Below are positions 1 to 11,621 of a stretch of 64,000 nucleotides of DNA, in pieces (position 1 is the first letter of the stretch; each line of letters opens with the position of its first letter). Both the position numbers and the translations under genes were made by a program. Source of the DNA: Beverwykella pulmonaria (taxonomy: Eukaryota > Ascomycota > Dothideomycetes > Pleosporales > Melanommataceae); contig BCHH01000009.1 of assembly GCA_001599595.1 (NCBI GenBank), positions 1,277,774 to 1,341,773 of the forward strand, read 5' to 3'. The notes under the pieces are model-generated. The model saw only the letters and a list, made by a program, of their open reading frames with translations, was not told the DNA's origin and searched no databases.

Positions 1-790
1 AGACAAGGTAGTTTGCTACCTCCAGTTTCCAACAAGGCGATACGAATGATTTTATACATGTCCATGGAATACATTAATCATCATTCACGTGTTCTAATAT
101 TCTCACACTTAACTGCCCTATCATTTGAAATGGAACCTCTTATCTCTTTAGCCACCTCATCATCCCCCTATAAGATTCTCCTCAGTCACGGTTCCCTATG
201 GCTTCCACATCTGTGTCTGCCAACCTGACCACTTTATAGCTGATTAATGCATGTACTCTGCACAATCTCCCTAGTCAAGATTCATCAACTCTGGGCTTCC
301 CTCTAGCTACGCTGTGTAAGTACTCGCTCTATTTACAATTTACTCTGCTTCTACACCGCGTCCTATAGTGGCCAGCTACATTCGGAGCTTCAACATTCGT
401 TTCACCACCATACCGTCTCCAGCACGCCAGATAAATTGCTGTCTTTCACAGAATAACTGGTGATTAAAAAAGAGGTGTGCTTATTCTTGGTCACCGCGCC
501 CACATGAGAACGTAATTGGCCTTGAATAGGTCCAACTAAGTCTTGCAATGGTCCCCAAAACAGTGTGTTAAGAAAAAATGGCAGCGCACTTCACTTGCAT
601 GCGCTGACTACCAGCAAACACGGGTTGAAACCAGAGATGTGCACATGTTGATGTTGCGTTATTGTGTCTTCAGAGTGCCTAGAGAGTGTTGGTCCGCGTT
701 CCTCGGACGGCAGGAGCAATGAGTTGATGAAGAGCTTGAGGTTGCGCTACACAATGACGGTGAAACCTAGAATGTATGGCTCCAGTAAAT
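1..790. other. Intergenic, no gene seen
   Basis: Only short open frames with no recognisable domain occur here. The stretch lies downstream of the HET gene, which is read toward it, so it may contain that gene's 3' untranslated region. Confidence 0.5.
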
Positions 791-2983
791 TCATCGCAAA
801 AAAATAACGTCAAAGTCTTCCTCTCCGCAACCCTCCACCGCCCCACCCTCCATAATATCGTGTACGTACGACTGCCCTAGTATCTTATACTCTTTTTCCC
901 CATCTTCGCACGCCCGAAGCACAACTGGCATCTTCGCACCCAAAGGTAACCACACCTCATCACCCTCCTTCATAATCCTCGGACCCAGCCCAATAAAACC
1001 CTCTGCGGTAACGAAGAACGCCCGCTGCCCTGCCACCCTCTCCACATCACCAAAAAACTGTTCCGCACTCCCCTTATATATGTTCAAATGTTCGTGCTCA
1101 TTGGCAGATAGCTCAGGACCCCAGACCGCGGCCTTTTTAAGGCGGTAGGTACAAAAATTGTCGTAATGCGTCTCGGGGTCTGAGGAAGCGGATTCACCGT
1201 ACTGGGCGCGTTTTGTCATGCCCGCGGTCAGGGTAAGGGCGAAGCTCATTGCATCATTGTAGCGCCAGGAGGTCATTGGGAGCGTAGAGCGGAGATGCAT
1301 GTATTGCTTGTAGAGTTCTTCTATGGGATTGAGGATACTTTGGGGGAGGTTACTAGGGAAGACTTCGAAGGGGTTGCTGAGGATGGTGAACATGACTCCG
1401 TGCGGAAGAGTGTATGTAAATGTGATAGTATCGAAGAACTGGGCTTGGAGGCGGAGTCGGGATGCGACTTTCTTTTCTTTATCGCCTTCCTTAAGGATGA
1501 TTTCGAAGATAGAGTGGGAAAGGGCGCCTGAAGCGGCGAAGATTACATCGATGTAGTTGTAGAAGGCGACCGCTTCATTGGTGATATCCCACCTCGGCAC
1601 CCAGGATGGAAAGTCTTCTTCAATGGTCTCTTCATTATGCGAGATGTGGCAGAATAGTTCTGGCCCGACATCGAGCTTATAGATGGCGGCATGAGCAACC
1701 TCCTGGTAGAGCTCACCGAGAGTATTTTCGGGACTATAGTCTGGTTGTATCAATGTAGTCGTGCCGTTGAGGAAGTTTGAGGTGTACCACTGGTAAGGGC
1801 CATCGTCGAGTCTTTGGATCTTGAAAGCTGCTGGGTGTCCCAGAAACGCGTATACGGAGTCTCGTGGATCCGTACATTGTAGGTGCCGCGCTCTTTCTAG
1901 GACCTGGAGGAAGGTTTCAGCCTCTTTGGGGTCCGAGCCGAAGTCAAGTCGAGAACTGCCACGTGTGCAGTTGGAGTAATGGTCTGCTAGTAGGTAAGAT
2001 CCCATATCCATACGATAAAAGCTGCCCACGAATGACCCAATAGTGCTCAAGTAATCTCTAAAACGACCGAGCTCGCTTCCACTAAAAGATGAATCTCCGC
2101 AGTAGAACACCGCTTCGTGTGCTAGACCTAGCTCTTGAACGGTCCATGTACGCGTGAACCATGGCCGACAAAAGAGTTGCCGCATCGCTTCCCAGTCGTA
2201 GTGGGAATCACTGTTGTCGTTCACAGCTTCTGGGAGGAGATGTGCATCTCTGAGTGGAATAAAATCTCTGTAGTGACACTCACCGAGATCTCGCATTAGC
2301 CTGATGGCCGAATCTGCCCTTAGTCTGACATTCTCCTCTGTATCTTGTCCCAACCAGACATTCACCCGCCTGGCTTTCCAGTAGATAAGACCCATGAGCT
2401 TCACTTGTGTGCTCTTTTCTCGGTCGTCCCGTTGATTAATGCAGATTGCGTCTACCCACAGTGTCCGAACCTTGTCGATGTAGCGAAGTCTCCGTAACGC
2501 ATCGGCGAGATTGACCGTGACGAACAAGCTCCGGCCCTCACATGATATCTCTTCGTCTATGTTAGGGTCGCCCCATACGTACGAAAGTGCTTCGTATCTG
2601 CCAATTATTTGGCAATCCACTGTATTGACAGCGTCCACCATATCCATGAGGTCAGTATCTCGAAGAGAACACACAAGAGGAGCATCTTTGGGTCCTGGGA
2701 ACAGATCTAAAAGACGGATGTGGTTTTCCTCGAGCTTTGAGTATCGATATGGGGAATTGAGGGGATATTCTGAGCGTGTAGGCAACCGTTTCGAGCCCGG
2801 ACTGTTCGATTCTTGGGAAAGGACCCGGCTATTGGTGCAGTGCGAATCGGAGACAGAACTAAACATCGGAATAAAAAAGAAGTGAATATAGTACGATGTA
2901 TGAAAGAGAAATTTTGAACTTCTATGAAAGGCAAAATGGACCTTGACGAGAGGTCGCTGCGTAATTTTCTTAATGAGCTGCAT
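791..2983 (-). CDS. HET-domain heterokaryon incompatibility-type protein
   Basis: Intronless frame of 730 residues. The HET domain is plain: YEALSYVWGDP starts near residue 130, WVDAICINQRDD near 176, and the RPWFTRTWTVQELGLA segment lies near 275. These are the three conserved blocks of the family. HET proteins mediate non-self recognition and cell death after hyphal fusion, often downstream of NLR-type receptors; the exact trigger cannot be read from sequence. The C-terminal two thirds has no domain I recognise. The first 39 residues are hydrophobic/basic and unlike the family, so Met40 (base 2866) is a more likely start than Met1. The gene is divergent from the AN1 zinc-finger gene and shares about 0.65 kb of upstream sequence with it. 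No frame break is seen. Confidence 0.93.
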   Translation of the reverse strand: MQLIKKITQRPLVKVHFAFHRSSKFLFHTSYYIHFFFIPMFSSVSDSHCTNSRVLSQESNSPGSKRLPTRSEYPLNSPYRYSKLEENHIRLLDLFPGPKDAPLVCSLRDTDLMDMVDAVNTVDCQIIGRYEALSYVWGDPNIDEEISCEGRSLFVTVNLADALRRLRYIDKVRTLWVDAICINQRDDREKSTQVKLMGLIYWKARRVNVWLGQDTEENVRLRADSAIRLMRDLGECHYRDFIPLRDAHLLPEAVNDNSDSHYDWEAMRQLFCRPWFTRTWTVQELGLAHEAVFYCGDSSFSGSELGRFRDYLSTIGSFVGSFYRMDMGSYLLADHYSNCTRGSSRLDFGSDPKEAETFLQVLERARHLQCTDPRDSVYAFLGHPAAFKIQRLDDGPYQWYTSNFLNGTTTLIQPDYSPENTLGELYQEVAHAAIYKLDVGPELFCHISHNEETIEEDFPSWVPRWDITNEAVAFYNYIDVIFAASGALSHSIFEIILKEGDKEKKVASRLRLQAQFFDTITFTYTLPHGVMFTILSNPFEVFPSNLPQSILNPIEELYKQYMHLRSTLPMTSWRYNDAMSFALTLTAGMTKRAQYGESASSDPETHYDNFCTYRLKKAAVWGPELSANEHEHLNIYKGSAEQFFGDVERVAGQRAFFVTAEGFIGLGPRIMKEGDEVWLPLGAKMPVVLRACEDGEKEYKILGQSYVHDIMEGGAVEGCGEEDFDVIFLR

Positions 2984-3641
2984 TATACCTGAGGCATAGT
3001 GGCGAGGGATCTTGCAGGCGTCTTTCGTTGTTTACTCTTGATAGGCCAGCGTTACGTCTGTGTTACAATCGTGGCGGCAAACCGATTGAAGGTATTCGCT
3101 CTTTTGAGCTTCAGGACCCCATATGCGGACGCTTAGAAAGAACGAGCGAGAGAAAGCATAATCTTTAAGCGTGAGTGATGAATGGAAGAAAGCGAACCCT
3201 CTTTGCCATACAGATATTTATCCTGCCGCCTTCTTGTTTCAAAGGGGATGGAAGGCTGGCGGCGCGTATATTCTTGGCACAGCATCTTGAAGTGTGCCCT
3301 ACTTGATAGCACGGTCTTTCGGAATACCTCTTGACGCCAGTAAGTACAACTTGAAGCCCTGAAGTCGGTAGTGTCAAGTATCAGAGGAGATGTCAAAAGT
3401 CGGGTAGTTGGGGAGAAGAGGTTGAGTGTAGCATTAGTCATCGGGGATCGGCTGAACTTGCCTCGGAACATAACCATTGCTCAGCCTTACGGATTAACAT
3501 CGTCAGCTCTTGGAGCCTGAAGCCGCCGCTTCTTGAGCCTTCTCACCATTTCTCCTCCTCTTTTTGCCATTTCTAATACCGCCACACACGCTCTCTCATC
3601 TGACGGCCTCTCGCGCATATATCACACCACGACCCTCCACC
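2984..3641. promoter_or_regulatory. Shared upstream region of two divergent genes
   Basis: About 0.65 kb between the HET start and the AN1 zinc-finger start. Short open frames on the minus strand (3133-3477) show no domain. The 60 bases before 3642 are pyrimidine-rich, as is common upstream of fungal starts. Confidence 0.4.
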
Positions 3642-4648
3642 ATGTCTTCTTTCGCACCTCCTAGCGATCCGCAAAGCTACACGGAAATGTCGAAGGGCGA
3701 CGTCGAAGCCATCGGGGCGCACTGCCAAATGGAGTACTGCCATGTACTCGACTTTTTGCCATTCAAGTGTGCAAGCTGCAAAGGGTGAGTCCTCTCTTAC
3801 CGCTTAAGACCAGAGCAAGTGCTGACTACTCCTTGCACAGAATGTTTTGCCTAGACCACCGGACAGAGCACGCACACAAGTGCTCGAAAGCTGGCGAATG
3901 GGCGCGGAAACGTGCTGGCCAGGATGCAGCGACCGCCCTCGCCCCCAAACCATCTCTCTACAACCACGACCAACAATGCTTCGATCCCTCCTGCAAGACC
4001 CTCATCAACACCCCGCGCATGCCGGCGAACCACTGCACAACATGTAATCGGCAATACTGCTTGAAACATCGGATGGGGGAGGATCACAACTGCAAGAACC
4101 TGAAACCGCTAGGCGCTCGTCCACCGACCATTATGCAGCAACAGCGCGAGCGCGGAATGACAGCGCTCGCGAAGCTGAAGATCTGGGCGGAGAACAAGAA
4201 GGCGGAGGAGGCCAATAGGAGAACAAAATCGTCAGGCTTCATGGGTTTCGGGAGCAAGAAGACGTCGGCAGCCAGCACAGCGCAGGCCGAGTTCAACGCA
4301 CTAAAGAAAGTAGCGAAAGGCGATGCGTCGATACCACAGGACAAACGCGTGTACCTCAATGTGGAAGCGTCGTCCGACACCACGAAGGCCAAGTTTCCCA
4401 CGGGGAAATTCTTCTACAACAAGGAATGGACTGTGGGCCGCGTTCTCGACGCTGCGGCAAAAGCTCTTCAGGTTGAGAACGTCAATAATCGCAGCGAAAG
4501 AGAAGAGGATAAGCTACGCGTCTTCCACGTTGAAGGTGGACGTCTGCTCAAGTTTAGCGAGAAGATCGGGGCGCCTTGCGCAAGCGGTAACATGATTGTG
4601 TTGCTCCGGGGTGTAGGAGATGGCGAACCGGATCTGATTGATCTGTGA
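3642..4648 (+). CDS. Cuz1/ZFAND1-like AN1 zinc-finger protein with C-terminal ubiquitin-like domain
   Basis: Two exons, 3642-3784 and 3841-4648, joined in frame across a 56-nt GT-AG intron inside the first zinc finger; 316 residues. The first AN1 finger uses C28, C33, C43, C46, C51, H54, H60 and C62. A second AN1 finger follows near residues 88-125, with the same Cx2C, Cx4C, Cx2H, Hx5HxC spacing. A lysine-rich linker leads to a C-terminal region (about 210-310) resembling the ubiquitin-like domain of Cuz1/ZFAND1. Those proteins bind Cdc48/p97 and the proteasome and help clear arsenite-induced damaged proteins. The start at 3642 is preferred over an upstream in-frame Met at 3564 because the finger sits at the usual distance and the context CCACCATG is good. 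Role by family, not shown here. Confidence 0.88.
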
Positions 4649-5277
4649 GTGGCGAATGTGCTGGCCTAGATGAAGCGATGCATGGCGTGGGATTAGCATA
4701 GCCTTTGGATTTTGGGTTTCTTGAGATACCCAGCATTATGATTTCATGAATGACTTCCTCACTGATCACCAACATTGAAAATCATCTGTCAACGCGTCTT
4801 CACGTACACTCGATGTCGCTGCCCTTACGGTACGCCCAGCCCGTTCCATCTCACTCCACCTCCATCACCTCAGTCTCAGCCTTGTCGTCAACCTTCCATC
4901 TCACCTCATGCAATGTTGACCACAGCGCTATTCTCTCGCCCTCATGTCGCAACTTGCGTCGGCAGCCGGCAAATACAGTTTGATGAACGAATTAGACCCC
5001 ATTACGACGGCGCCGAACGACGGAAAATGTCTAGCTCACTGGAAACGCCCTTCTTAGACAAGTCCTCGCTAGAATATAGTGCTATCATTGGCTCCTTCTC
5101 CTCATCTAGCTGCGAGTCGCGAGGCTGAGCGCTATCTCGTCAAAGGATGGCTTGGATTCGATGGCTGGAAATCAATAAGCCGCTGGCGCGCACCTCCACC
5201 GTTCGCGATCTCTTCTTCTTCCTCTCCGTACTTTCGCGTCGTGCAGCTCGAGCTGCGCTTATTCCCTTTTCCTTTCC
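4649..5277. other. Intergenic between two + strand genes
   Basis: About 0.63 kb, pyrimidine-rich toward its 3' end, holding the 3' UTR of the AN1 gene and the promoter of the patatin gene. No RNA gene or repeat seen. Confidence 0.4.
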
Positions 5278-8200
5278 ATGTCGCTGCAACGACGGGGCGA
5301 ATGTGGGGGTCTCCACTGCAGTGGTGTCAGCAACAAAATATGGTATTGTGTAGACTGTGGATGCTGGCTGTGCCAGTCCTGCTGGAGCGACTTCCCGCCT
5401 CACACCGGTGGGCGAACAGGACGGGATGGCCTGGAGCACGAGAAAACGAAGTACAACGTTTATCGCAAGCTCGAAAACATTTTGACACCAAGCGCATCTC
5501 AGGCTGAGATTGAAGAGCACCACAGTCGAGACTTAGACTCTACATGGTTCGGTACGTACCGTATCTGGCCAATTGTTAGTTTTTTTTTTGCGGCAGGAGC
5601 TCATGGCATAACAGGTATTAGAAAGGACAGCAATGGACATCCATTGTTTACTGACTACGATGTGTACTCCACTTTGATGGGGAACCCGCTCACTGGTTCT
5701 GGAATTCGGCTTCCCCAGCTGGCGTCTTTCATCGGCCAAACCAGTAAGTGCACTACGATCAGACATCCCCCCTCACACTCATGTTTTGATAGACGCCGGA
5801 AAGAGCACATTGATCAAGATGCTCATTAAACTTCACGAGCAGAATGGCGATGAGCAACCCACCTTTCCATCTCCCATCGTGGGATCAACAGTTCAAAACA
5901 ATATGCCGACATCAGCCGACGTTCACTTGTATACAGATCCAAAGACTTACAACGAGCGGACCCCTCTTCTGTATGCTGATTGCGAGGGTTTTGAAGGTGG
6001 CGAAAAATTACCTATAGGGGCTATCGAGAACCGGATTTCCCATCTGGATGTGGATACCTCCATGTCTCGTCTGACGCCAGGCCGGACTCGGCAGCTGGAG
6101 TGGGCCAACAGCATGGAGAAAAAAACCAGAGGCTTTGTCGTCAAACAGCTGTACCCACGGATCCTTTATACATTCTCTGACGTTGTTGTTTTTGTCCTCC
6201 GGAACGCTAAAACTTTTGAATCAACAGCACTTCGCCCGCTGCTAGAATGGGGCGCCGCCTCTCTGGAGAAGTCGGTCAATCAACCTACCCTTCCTCATGC
6301 CATCATCGTCCTCAATACCACTGAGATTGGTATCAACGCAGCAGAATGGGATGTTCGGTCTGCTACCTCTAGTCTTCTCGAGGCTAACAGAGACTGTTTA
6401 GACCGCATCAATGGTCACCCATTTTTCTACCAGCTAGCCGATCAATGGAAGGCAAGAGGAAGAACAGTCAATACCATATTGGACCTCATCCACTGTTACT
6501 ATTCCACCTTCAAAGTGGTGAGAATCCCCGTAAAAGGTCGCTATCAATTGCTACATGATCAAGTTTTCAAGCTACATGACATGATAGCCGAGTCCTGTGA
6601 TTTATCGTTTGAGACCAAACAGAAAGCTAGGATGCTTTCCACATCAGACGAGTTGAACGTTTACTTCCAGTCAGCATTCGATCACTTTGCAAAAACGCTT
6701 GATACCCCTTTCAACTTCGTGGAAGTCTCGCTGAAGAACAACCCAATTCCGGATGACTTTGGCGGGCATATACTTCAGCTTGCCATCGCTGTACAGTCTC
6801 GAGGGCGCCGTCGTAGACTTTCATGGATCTTTGAAAAGCTGCACTATTTGGTCGCGTCAAGTGTAATGCTTGATTGTGTACGGCACCGCAAAGGTACCCG
6901 CAACGTCCGCGACCTTTTCATTCTGTTGGCTGACATGGCCAGGATTACCTGGCGATTTGTTTGCTGAGTACGAGGGTTACTTTCATTACGCCCTGGAAGA
7001 GTTCTGTGACTTATATGCACCATGTGAATTCTGGACTGCTAAAGACACCTGCGTCAACGTGGCTTCTACTCATAATCCTAAGGGTCACCAGAACTCGAAA
7101 GGAAAAATTATCGCTGCAGGGAATTACACATCTAAATTTCGAGCCGACCGCTACTACCCAATCTGGAGGAAGGATATCAAAGACGCAATGACGACCATTC
7201 ACCGAGAACTCCAAGATCAAGTACAGCGTGGATCTCGTGGGATACCCGAGGAGCAGCATCTGCTCAAGATCCACAGTTCCCTCATGGACCAATTGTACAA
7301 GACCATTGGATCTGCGGGAAACTTTCTCAGTCATTCCACGTGCTTTTGTTGTCTAATGCAGGCTCCTCAGCATACGCTCCCATGTGGTCACGTTCTATGC
7401 AGCCCGTGCATTCGGTCTTATGGCAAACAGAGCAATGAGGAAAGAGAAAATAAGTTTGTTTTGAAAATGGACTGCTGTCCGTTACATCCAGCCAATACAC
7501 AATGGCGAAGTCCATGTATTATTCGGTTCAAGCCTGATCATGCTGGAGTGCGTCTTTTATGTCTAGATGGGTAAGATATGACTTTCTTCATTCACGGTGT
7601 GCGCGCTACTAGTCTCTCGTTGTTACCCTTAAGGAGAACCTGCAGGACGTCTAAGCAGGTAGGGGCAGATGCCAAAATGATCGACTTAAAGATACTCAAT
7701 CCTCCTGTATCTGCAGGCCCCATATCAATCTACTGCTTGAATGACCCCTGTAGTTCTTCACCAGGGTGGTAACAGGCAGTAGGTGTCCGCATGAAAACGA
7801 GCCTGGCCTTACTGATTCACCCTTTCCCCTCTGTTGAACTGGGAGCTGACAGCGTCACAGAGGTGGGATCCGAGGTATTGTGGAGCTCGAGGTTCTTCGT
7901 GCTATCCAAAAGATGCTCGGAGATCGTATCCCTATTCGAGCTTTCTTTGACTTGATTGTGGGCACAAGGTAAGGTGAATACTTACCCTCCTAACGTTGTA
8001 CTCATAAACGACAGTACTGGCGGGATCATCTCGCTCGGATTTGGTGTCAAGAACTGGGAGCTGCACGATTGCTCCCGCCGCTTCAAAACCCTTTGCGCGG
8101 AAGCCTTCTCCCCTCGCAAGCTTCAAAGTCTTCCAATCATGAAGCACATGGTCACTCTCAAGCATGCAGCAAAATATGAGACTACGCCTTTGAGAAAAAT

Positions 8201-10872
8201 CCTCCAAGACAATTTTGGTCATGATCACCTTTTCGGAAGTAATGAAGAGAGCACGGACCATGCAGCAAAGGTCGCTGTGACTGCGACCGACGAAGCTGGC
8301 AAGCGAGCAATTATTCTCGCCAACTACAGTCGCAAGGACACCAGCCGAACAAAGCGGCGGAAAGGACATTATGACTTTCCTCGACCTGACAATCCAGATC
8401 TAGAATTAGAAATCTGGGAGGCTGCAGCTGCTACTTCTGCAGCGCCGTCGTACTTCAAACCGTTTGTCCATGGCCCGACAAAGCGAACTTATCTCGATGG
8501 TGCACTCTATCACAACAATCCTGTTAGGCTTGTCCATCGAGAAAGAAAGCTTCTTTGGCCAGATGTTGCCCATAAGCACCCAGACATCTTGCTCTCTATC
8601 GGAACAGGTCAAAATGAAGATGAAATGAAAAAGGACCTACCTCCCGGCCCGTCGACTTCTCGCTCCGCCCGCAGGTAACGCAATCCTCCCCCCAAAATAT
8701 GCATGAGTAATAACCGCTGAATCAGGCGAGCTCGTGCCGAGGAGAAGGAGGCGCTAAAATCAGGGTGGTCCACCTTCCCAAAGCTGCGGCAGATGTTCAA
8801 AGCCATGGTATGTATTTTCTAATTGAGCCTCCCTCTCTTTCAGGATTTGTAACCAACATTACCATCTTCTAGCACAACCGTATGGACAATATTCTTGATG
8901 CTGAAATTGCATGGAGAGAATTTTGCTGGGATGTAGCAAGCCTTGATGGACCAGGTAACAATTCGTTCAGATATGTCCGCATCAACCCAAATTTGAATCA
9001 CGACCCTCCAAGCATGGACGATGTGAGCCAATTGAAGAAGCTGCAAGAAGAGACTCGAAAAGTTCTCATGTCAGGGGATAGCCTCGCTCAGATCGAGAGA
9101 GTTGCCCACACCTTAGTTGCAAGCTCCTTCTACTACGAAAGGACTGCAGCGCCACGAAACGAAATTGATATGTTTTCTTGCTCTGGTTCGTCATACTAGC
9201 CTTCTGCCAAACATTATTATTTGTTCTAACTGTATTAGGACGAATCTGCTGCAGGTTCGAAGACGACTCGCCGTATCTTCGTGCACTTGGCGATTATCTC
9301 AGACACCAGCAGGTGCGTGATTTCGGGCCATACTTCGAAATCAAGAGTGACACCGATCAAACACAAATCATTCAAGTGAGTACATCTTCATGATGTTTTC
9401 CTAGCTTTGGCGCTAATTCTTAAGCTTCCCATATCGCCGGAAGCTATTAGGAGGATGCGAGATCTAGCGTCTTTCGCCGTCAGCACCCCTGATATTCGTG
9501 TTCAGAAGCGATCAGCAGAGGTCACAATTTCCTTGTGCCTTCGAAGTCCACACCTTTCCCAAAACCAATATCCTATCAGCGGGTTTCCAAGAGCCATTAT
9601 GGAGGAGCAATCACTGAAAAGTAAGCATTTCGAACGGCAGATCGATCATTCGCTAAAATTGCAGCAGTCGCGATAGAAGACGCTCCAACTTCCACCAACA
9701 AACTCACGAATCTCGGCCGGAAGCTGAAGGAGAAGAAATTTCGAGCATCTACGGGAGGGTCTGATCTTGGTGGAACATCCGTCCGCCCAAGACCCTCTAT
9801 GCGCAGTTTCTCTTATCCACTCACTCAACTGGTGAACGGAGAAGCTGCACATGAACTTTCGGGAGTATCTAAACAAAACGCACGAGCAGCTGTACCTGCA
9901 ATGCCGTTTGATAGGAATGAGAAGCCGACATCAAATCCCTTCAGAAAGTCGCTAGGTGCGCATGAGCTTCCTGGAGCAACTCATCGAAAACTCCAGGCAA
10001 CGATTGGGACAAGGTCGGATGTACCAGTAGAACTGCCAGGCGGAAATGACACACTTCACCAGTCCGCAAGAAGGCAAAAAGAGGTTACTACATCTCTCCA
10101 CGACCAAGGCCCTGCACCCGTAGAGCTGTCTGCTTTCGGTAGAACCGATCAGCTATTGTCGCGGCTGCGAGCAGAGGTTGCTCCCTCTCTGAGCGATCAT
10201 GGCCTTGCAACAAATGGTTCTGATACGACAATATCTGGACGCCAATATTCAGCAAACTACACAGATGATGAAATCCGCGCAGAAGTAAATTCACAACTTA
10301 AAGAGCTGGATAGATTGGCGAGAGCAGCGGCTTTAGAGAAACAGAGACAATCTCGTCAATATTCATCTGAGCTCTCTGCAAGTCAAACAGACACATTCTC
10401 TTCCACAATCCAGCCACGAAATCGACCGAAAAACACGCTTCCTGCAAGACCACCCCCTCACCAGTCAACGTCTCAAGATAAAAATCTCTACAGCCAACCT
10501 CCGCGATCATCCGGGCCAAACTTGGCTAACAGCTCCAGAACCTCCGTGGCAGTCGCCTCGCCACTCGGGAGTCCTGCATTCCTTCGACAACCTGAAATGC
10601 AGCAACGCCCCCGTACTCAATACAATGCACCAGGTCTTATTCAGCCCACGTCGGGTCTGCGTAGTGTTCCTTCTAATTTATCTGTCTTTTCCGATGACCC
10701 AAGCATTGACTATAGCTCTTCAACCTTGTCTTTCAACACAGATGGTTTTGATCCTGGATTCGAGGAAAGGCAGATGCAGCGGGCGAGGCGGATGCCTTCG
10801 GCAATTTGGAGCGAGGCGCAGCAGAGTTCGTGTTCGGATTACACGTCGCTGGGGAGGAGGAATGTATTCTGA
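5278..10872 (+). CDS. Patatin-like phospholipase with zinc-finger, P-loop GTPase-like and RING-like modules
   Basis: Eleven exons: 5278-5551, 5615-5743, 5793-6893, 6943-7570, 7861-7968, 8015-8674, 8726-8807, 8873-9185, 9239-9375, 9425-9620 and 9665-10872. They join in frame to 1611 residues. Order: a cysteine-rich B-box-like N-terminus (about 9-36); a P-loop GQTNAGKST (K138) with a DCEGFEGG switch-like motif, so a dynamin/GBP-type NTPase is likely; a RING-like cluster CFCC...CGHxxCxxC from C635; a patatin domain with DGGGIRG (710-716), nucleophile GTSTGG (Ser747) and YLDGA (Asp908), so the catalytic dyad is intact; then a disordered Ser/Pro/Gln-rich tail of about 400 residues. Patatins hydrolyse acyl lipids, and fungal proteins of this build are thought to act as NLR-like sensors with lipase effectors. 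The start is the first Met before the cysteine cluster. The 290-nt intron before the patatin domain is unusually long. Confidence 0.88.
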
Positions 10873-11108
10873 GGTAGTGGCTTCGGGGATGCCTCGTTCG
10901 CGGCTATATTCGATGCTCGGAAAGAGTGAAGGGCATCGTAAACTGGGATCGGTATGATTGATTTAACATCCGCAGGGCATGTCTACCGAGGGTGGTAAAT
11001 TCCCTCTAGTGAATATAGCAATGCTCGGTAGGGCTAGACGATCCTCTTGACCCTTTCAGAGAATGCGCTACGGCGGCCTTCCAATTCGAATTGTCAAAGA
11101 AGACTTGT
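10873..11108. other. Convergent 3' region
   Basis: Short gap between the stop of the patatin gene (+) and the stop of the small secreted protein gene (-). Nothing else seen. Confidence 0.4.
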
Positions 11109-11621
11109 TCATCGATCGGTACATTGAAGGCTGTGGATCTTCGTCTGCCAATTCAGGCTTGCAAGATTGTTGACTCCGTCCGGAAATACGAGCATCTCAT
11201 CTTCACTACCGGCGCAGGAATAATTGCTATATTCTTGTCAACATATCAATCAGCATTTACAAGCCGTCGAATACATACTCGTAGAACACACACCACCAGT
11301 AATCCATCCTACTCAGCACAGCAACGACGTCTTCACCCCCAACAAGCAGCGATTGCACTCTTCCGTCGATTCTGTTGCGAATGCATTAGCTCGGAGCTCG
11401 CTCGGTTGTTGCCGGGAAAGAAGACAAGAGAAGATTACTTACAGATTGTTCTGCAAAGAAACACAAGTATTATTATACGCATCGACCTGAACCTCGGAGT
11501 AGAAAGCAGGCTCCGCGAACAAGAAGACTTTGATCCGGGACTCGCTCACCGCATCGCCGGCTGCGGCGAAGCCTAACGCAAGTGCGAGCGCAAGCGAGGT
11601 TACAAGGGCAGGACTGTACAT
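11109..11621 (-). CDS. Small secreted cysteine-containing protein (98 residues), candidate effector
   Basis: Two exons read on the minus strand, 11443-11621 and 11109-11226, joined across a 216-nt intron (GTAAGT donor, TATAG acceptor). The sum is 297 nt, in frame, with one stop at the end. The product starts with a hydrophobic signal peptide (about residues 1-21, ending in AAAG). The mature part has three cysteines (C53, C64, C95), two Asn-X-Ser/Thr sites (NNT and NYS) and no domain I can name. Size and make-up fit small secreted effector-like proteins of plant-associated fungi, but this is inference. It faces the patatin gene tail to tail. The long intron hides half of the gene from simple frame scans. 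The splice model is convincing by frame and by the cysteine-rich second exon, but unproven. Confidence 0.7.

Noticed and set aside
11091..11576. 161-residue + strand frame
   Set aside because: It is antisense to the two-exon secreted protein gene, which has a signal peptide and proper splice sites; the + frame has no domain.
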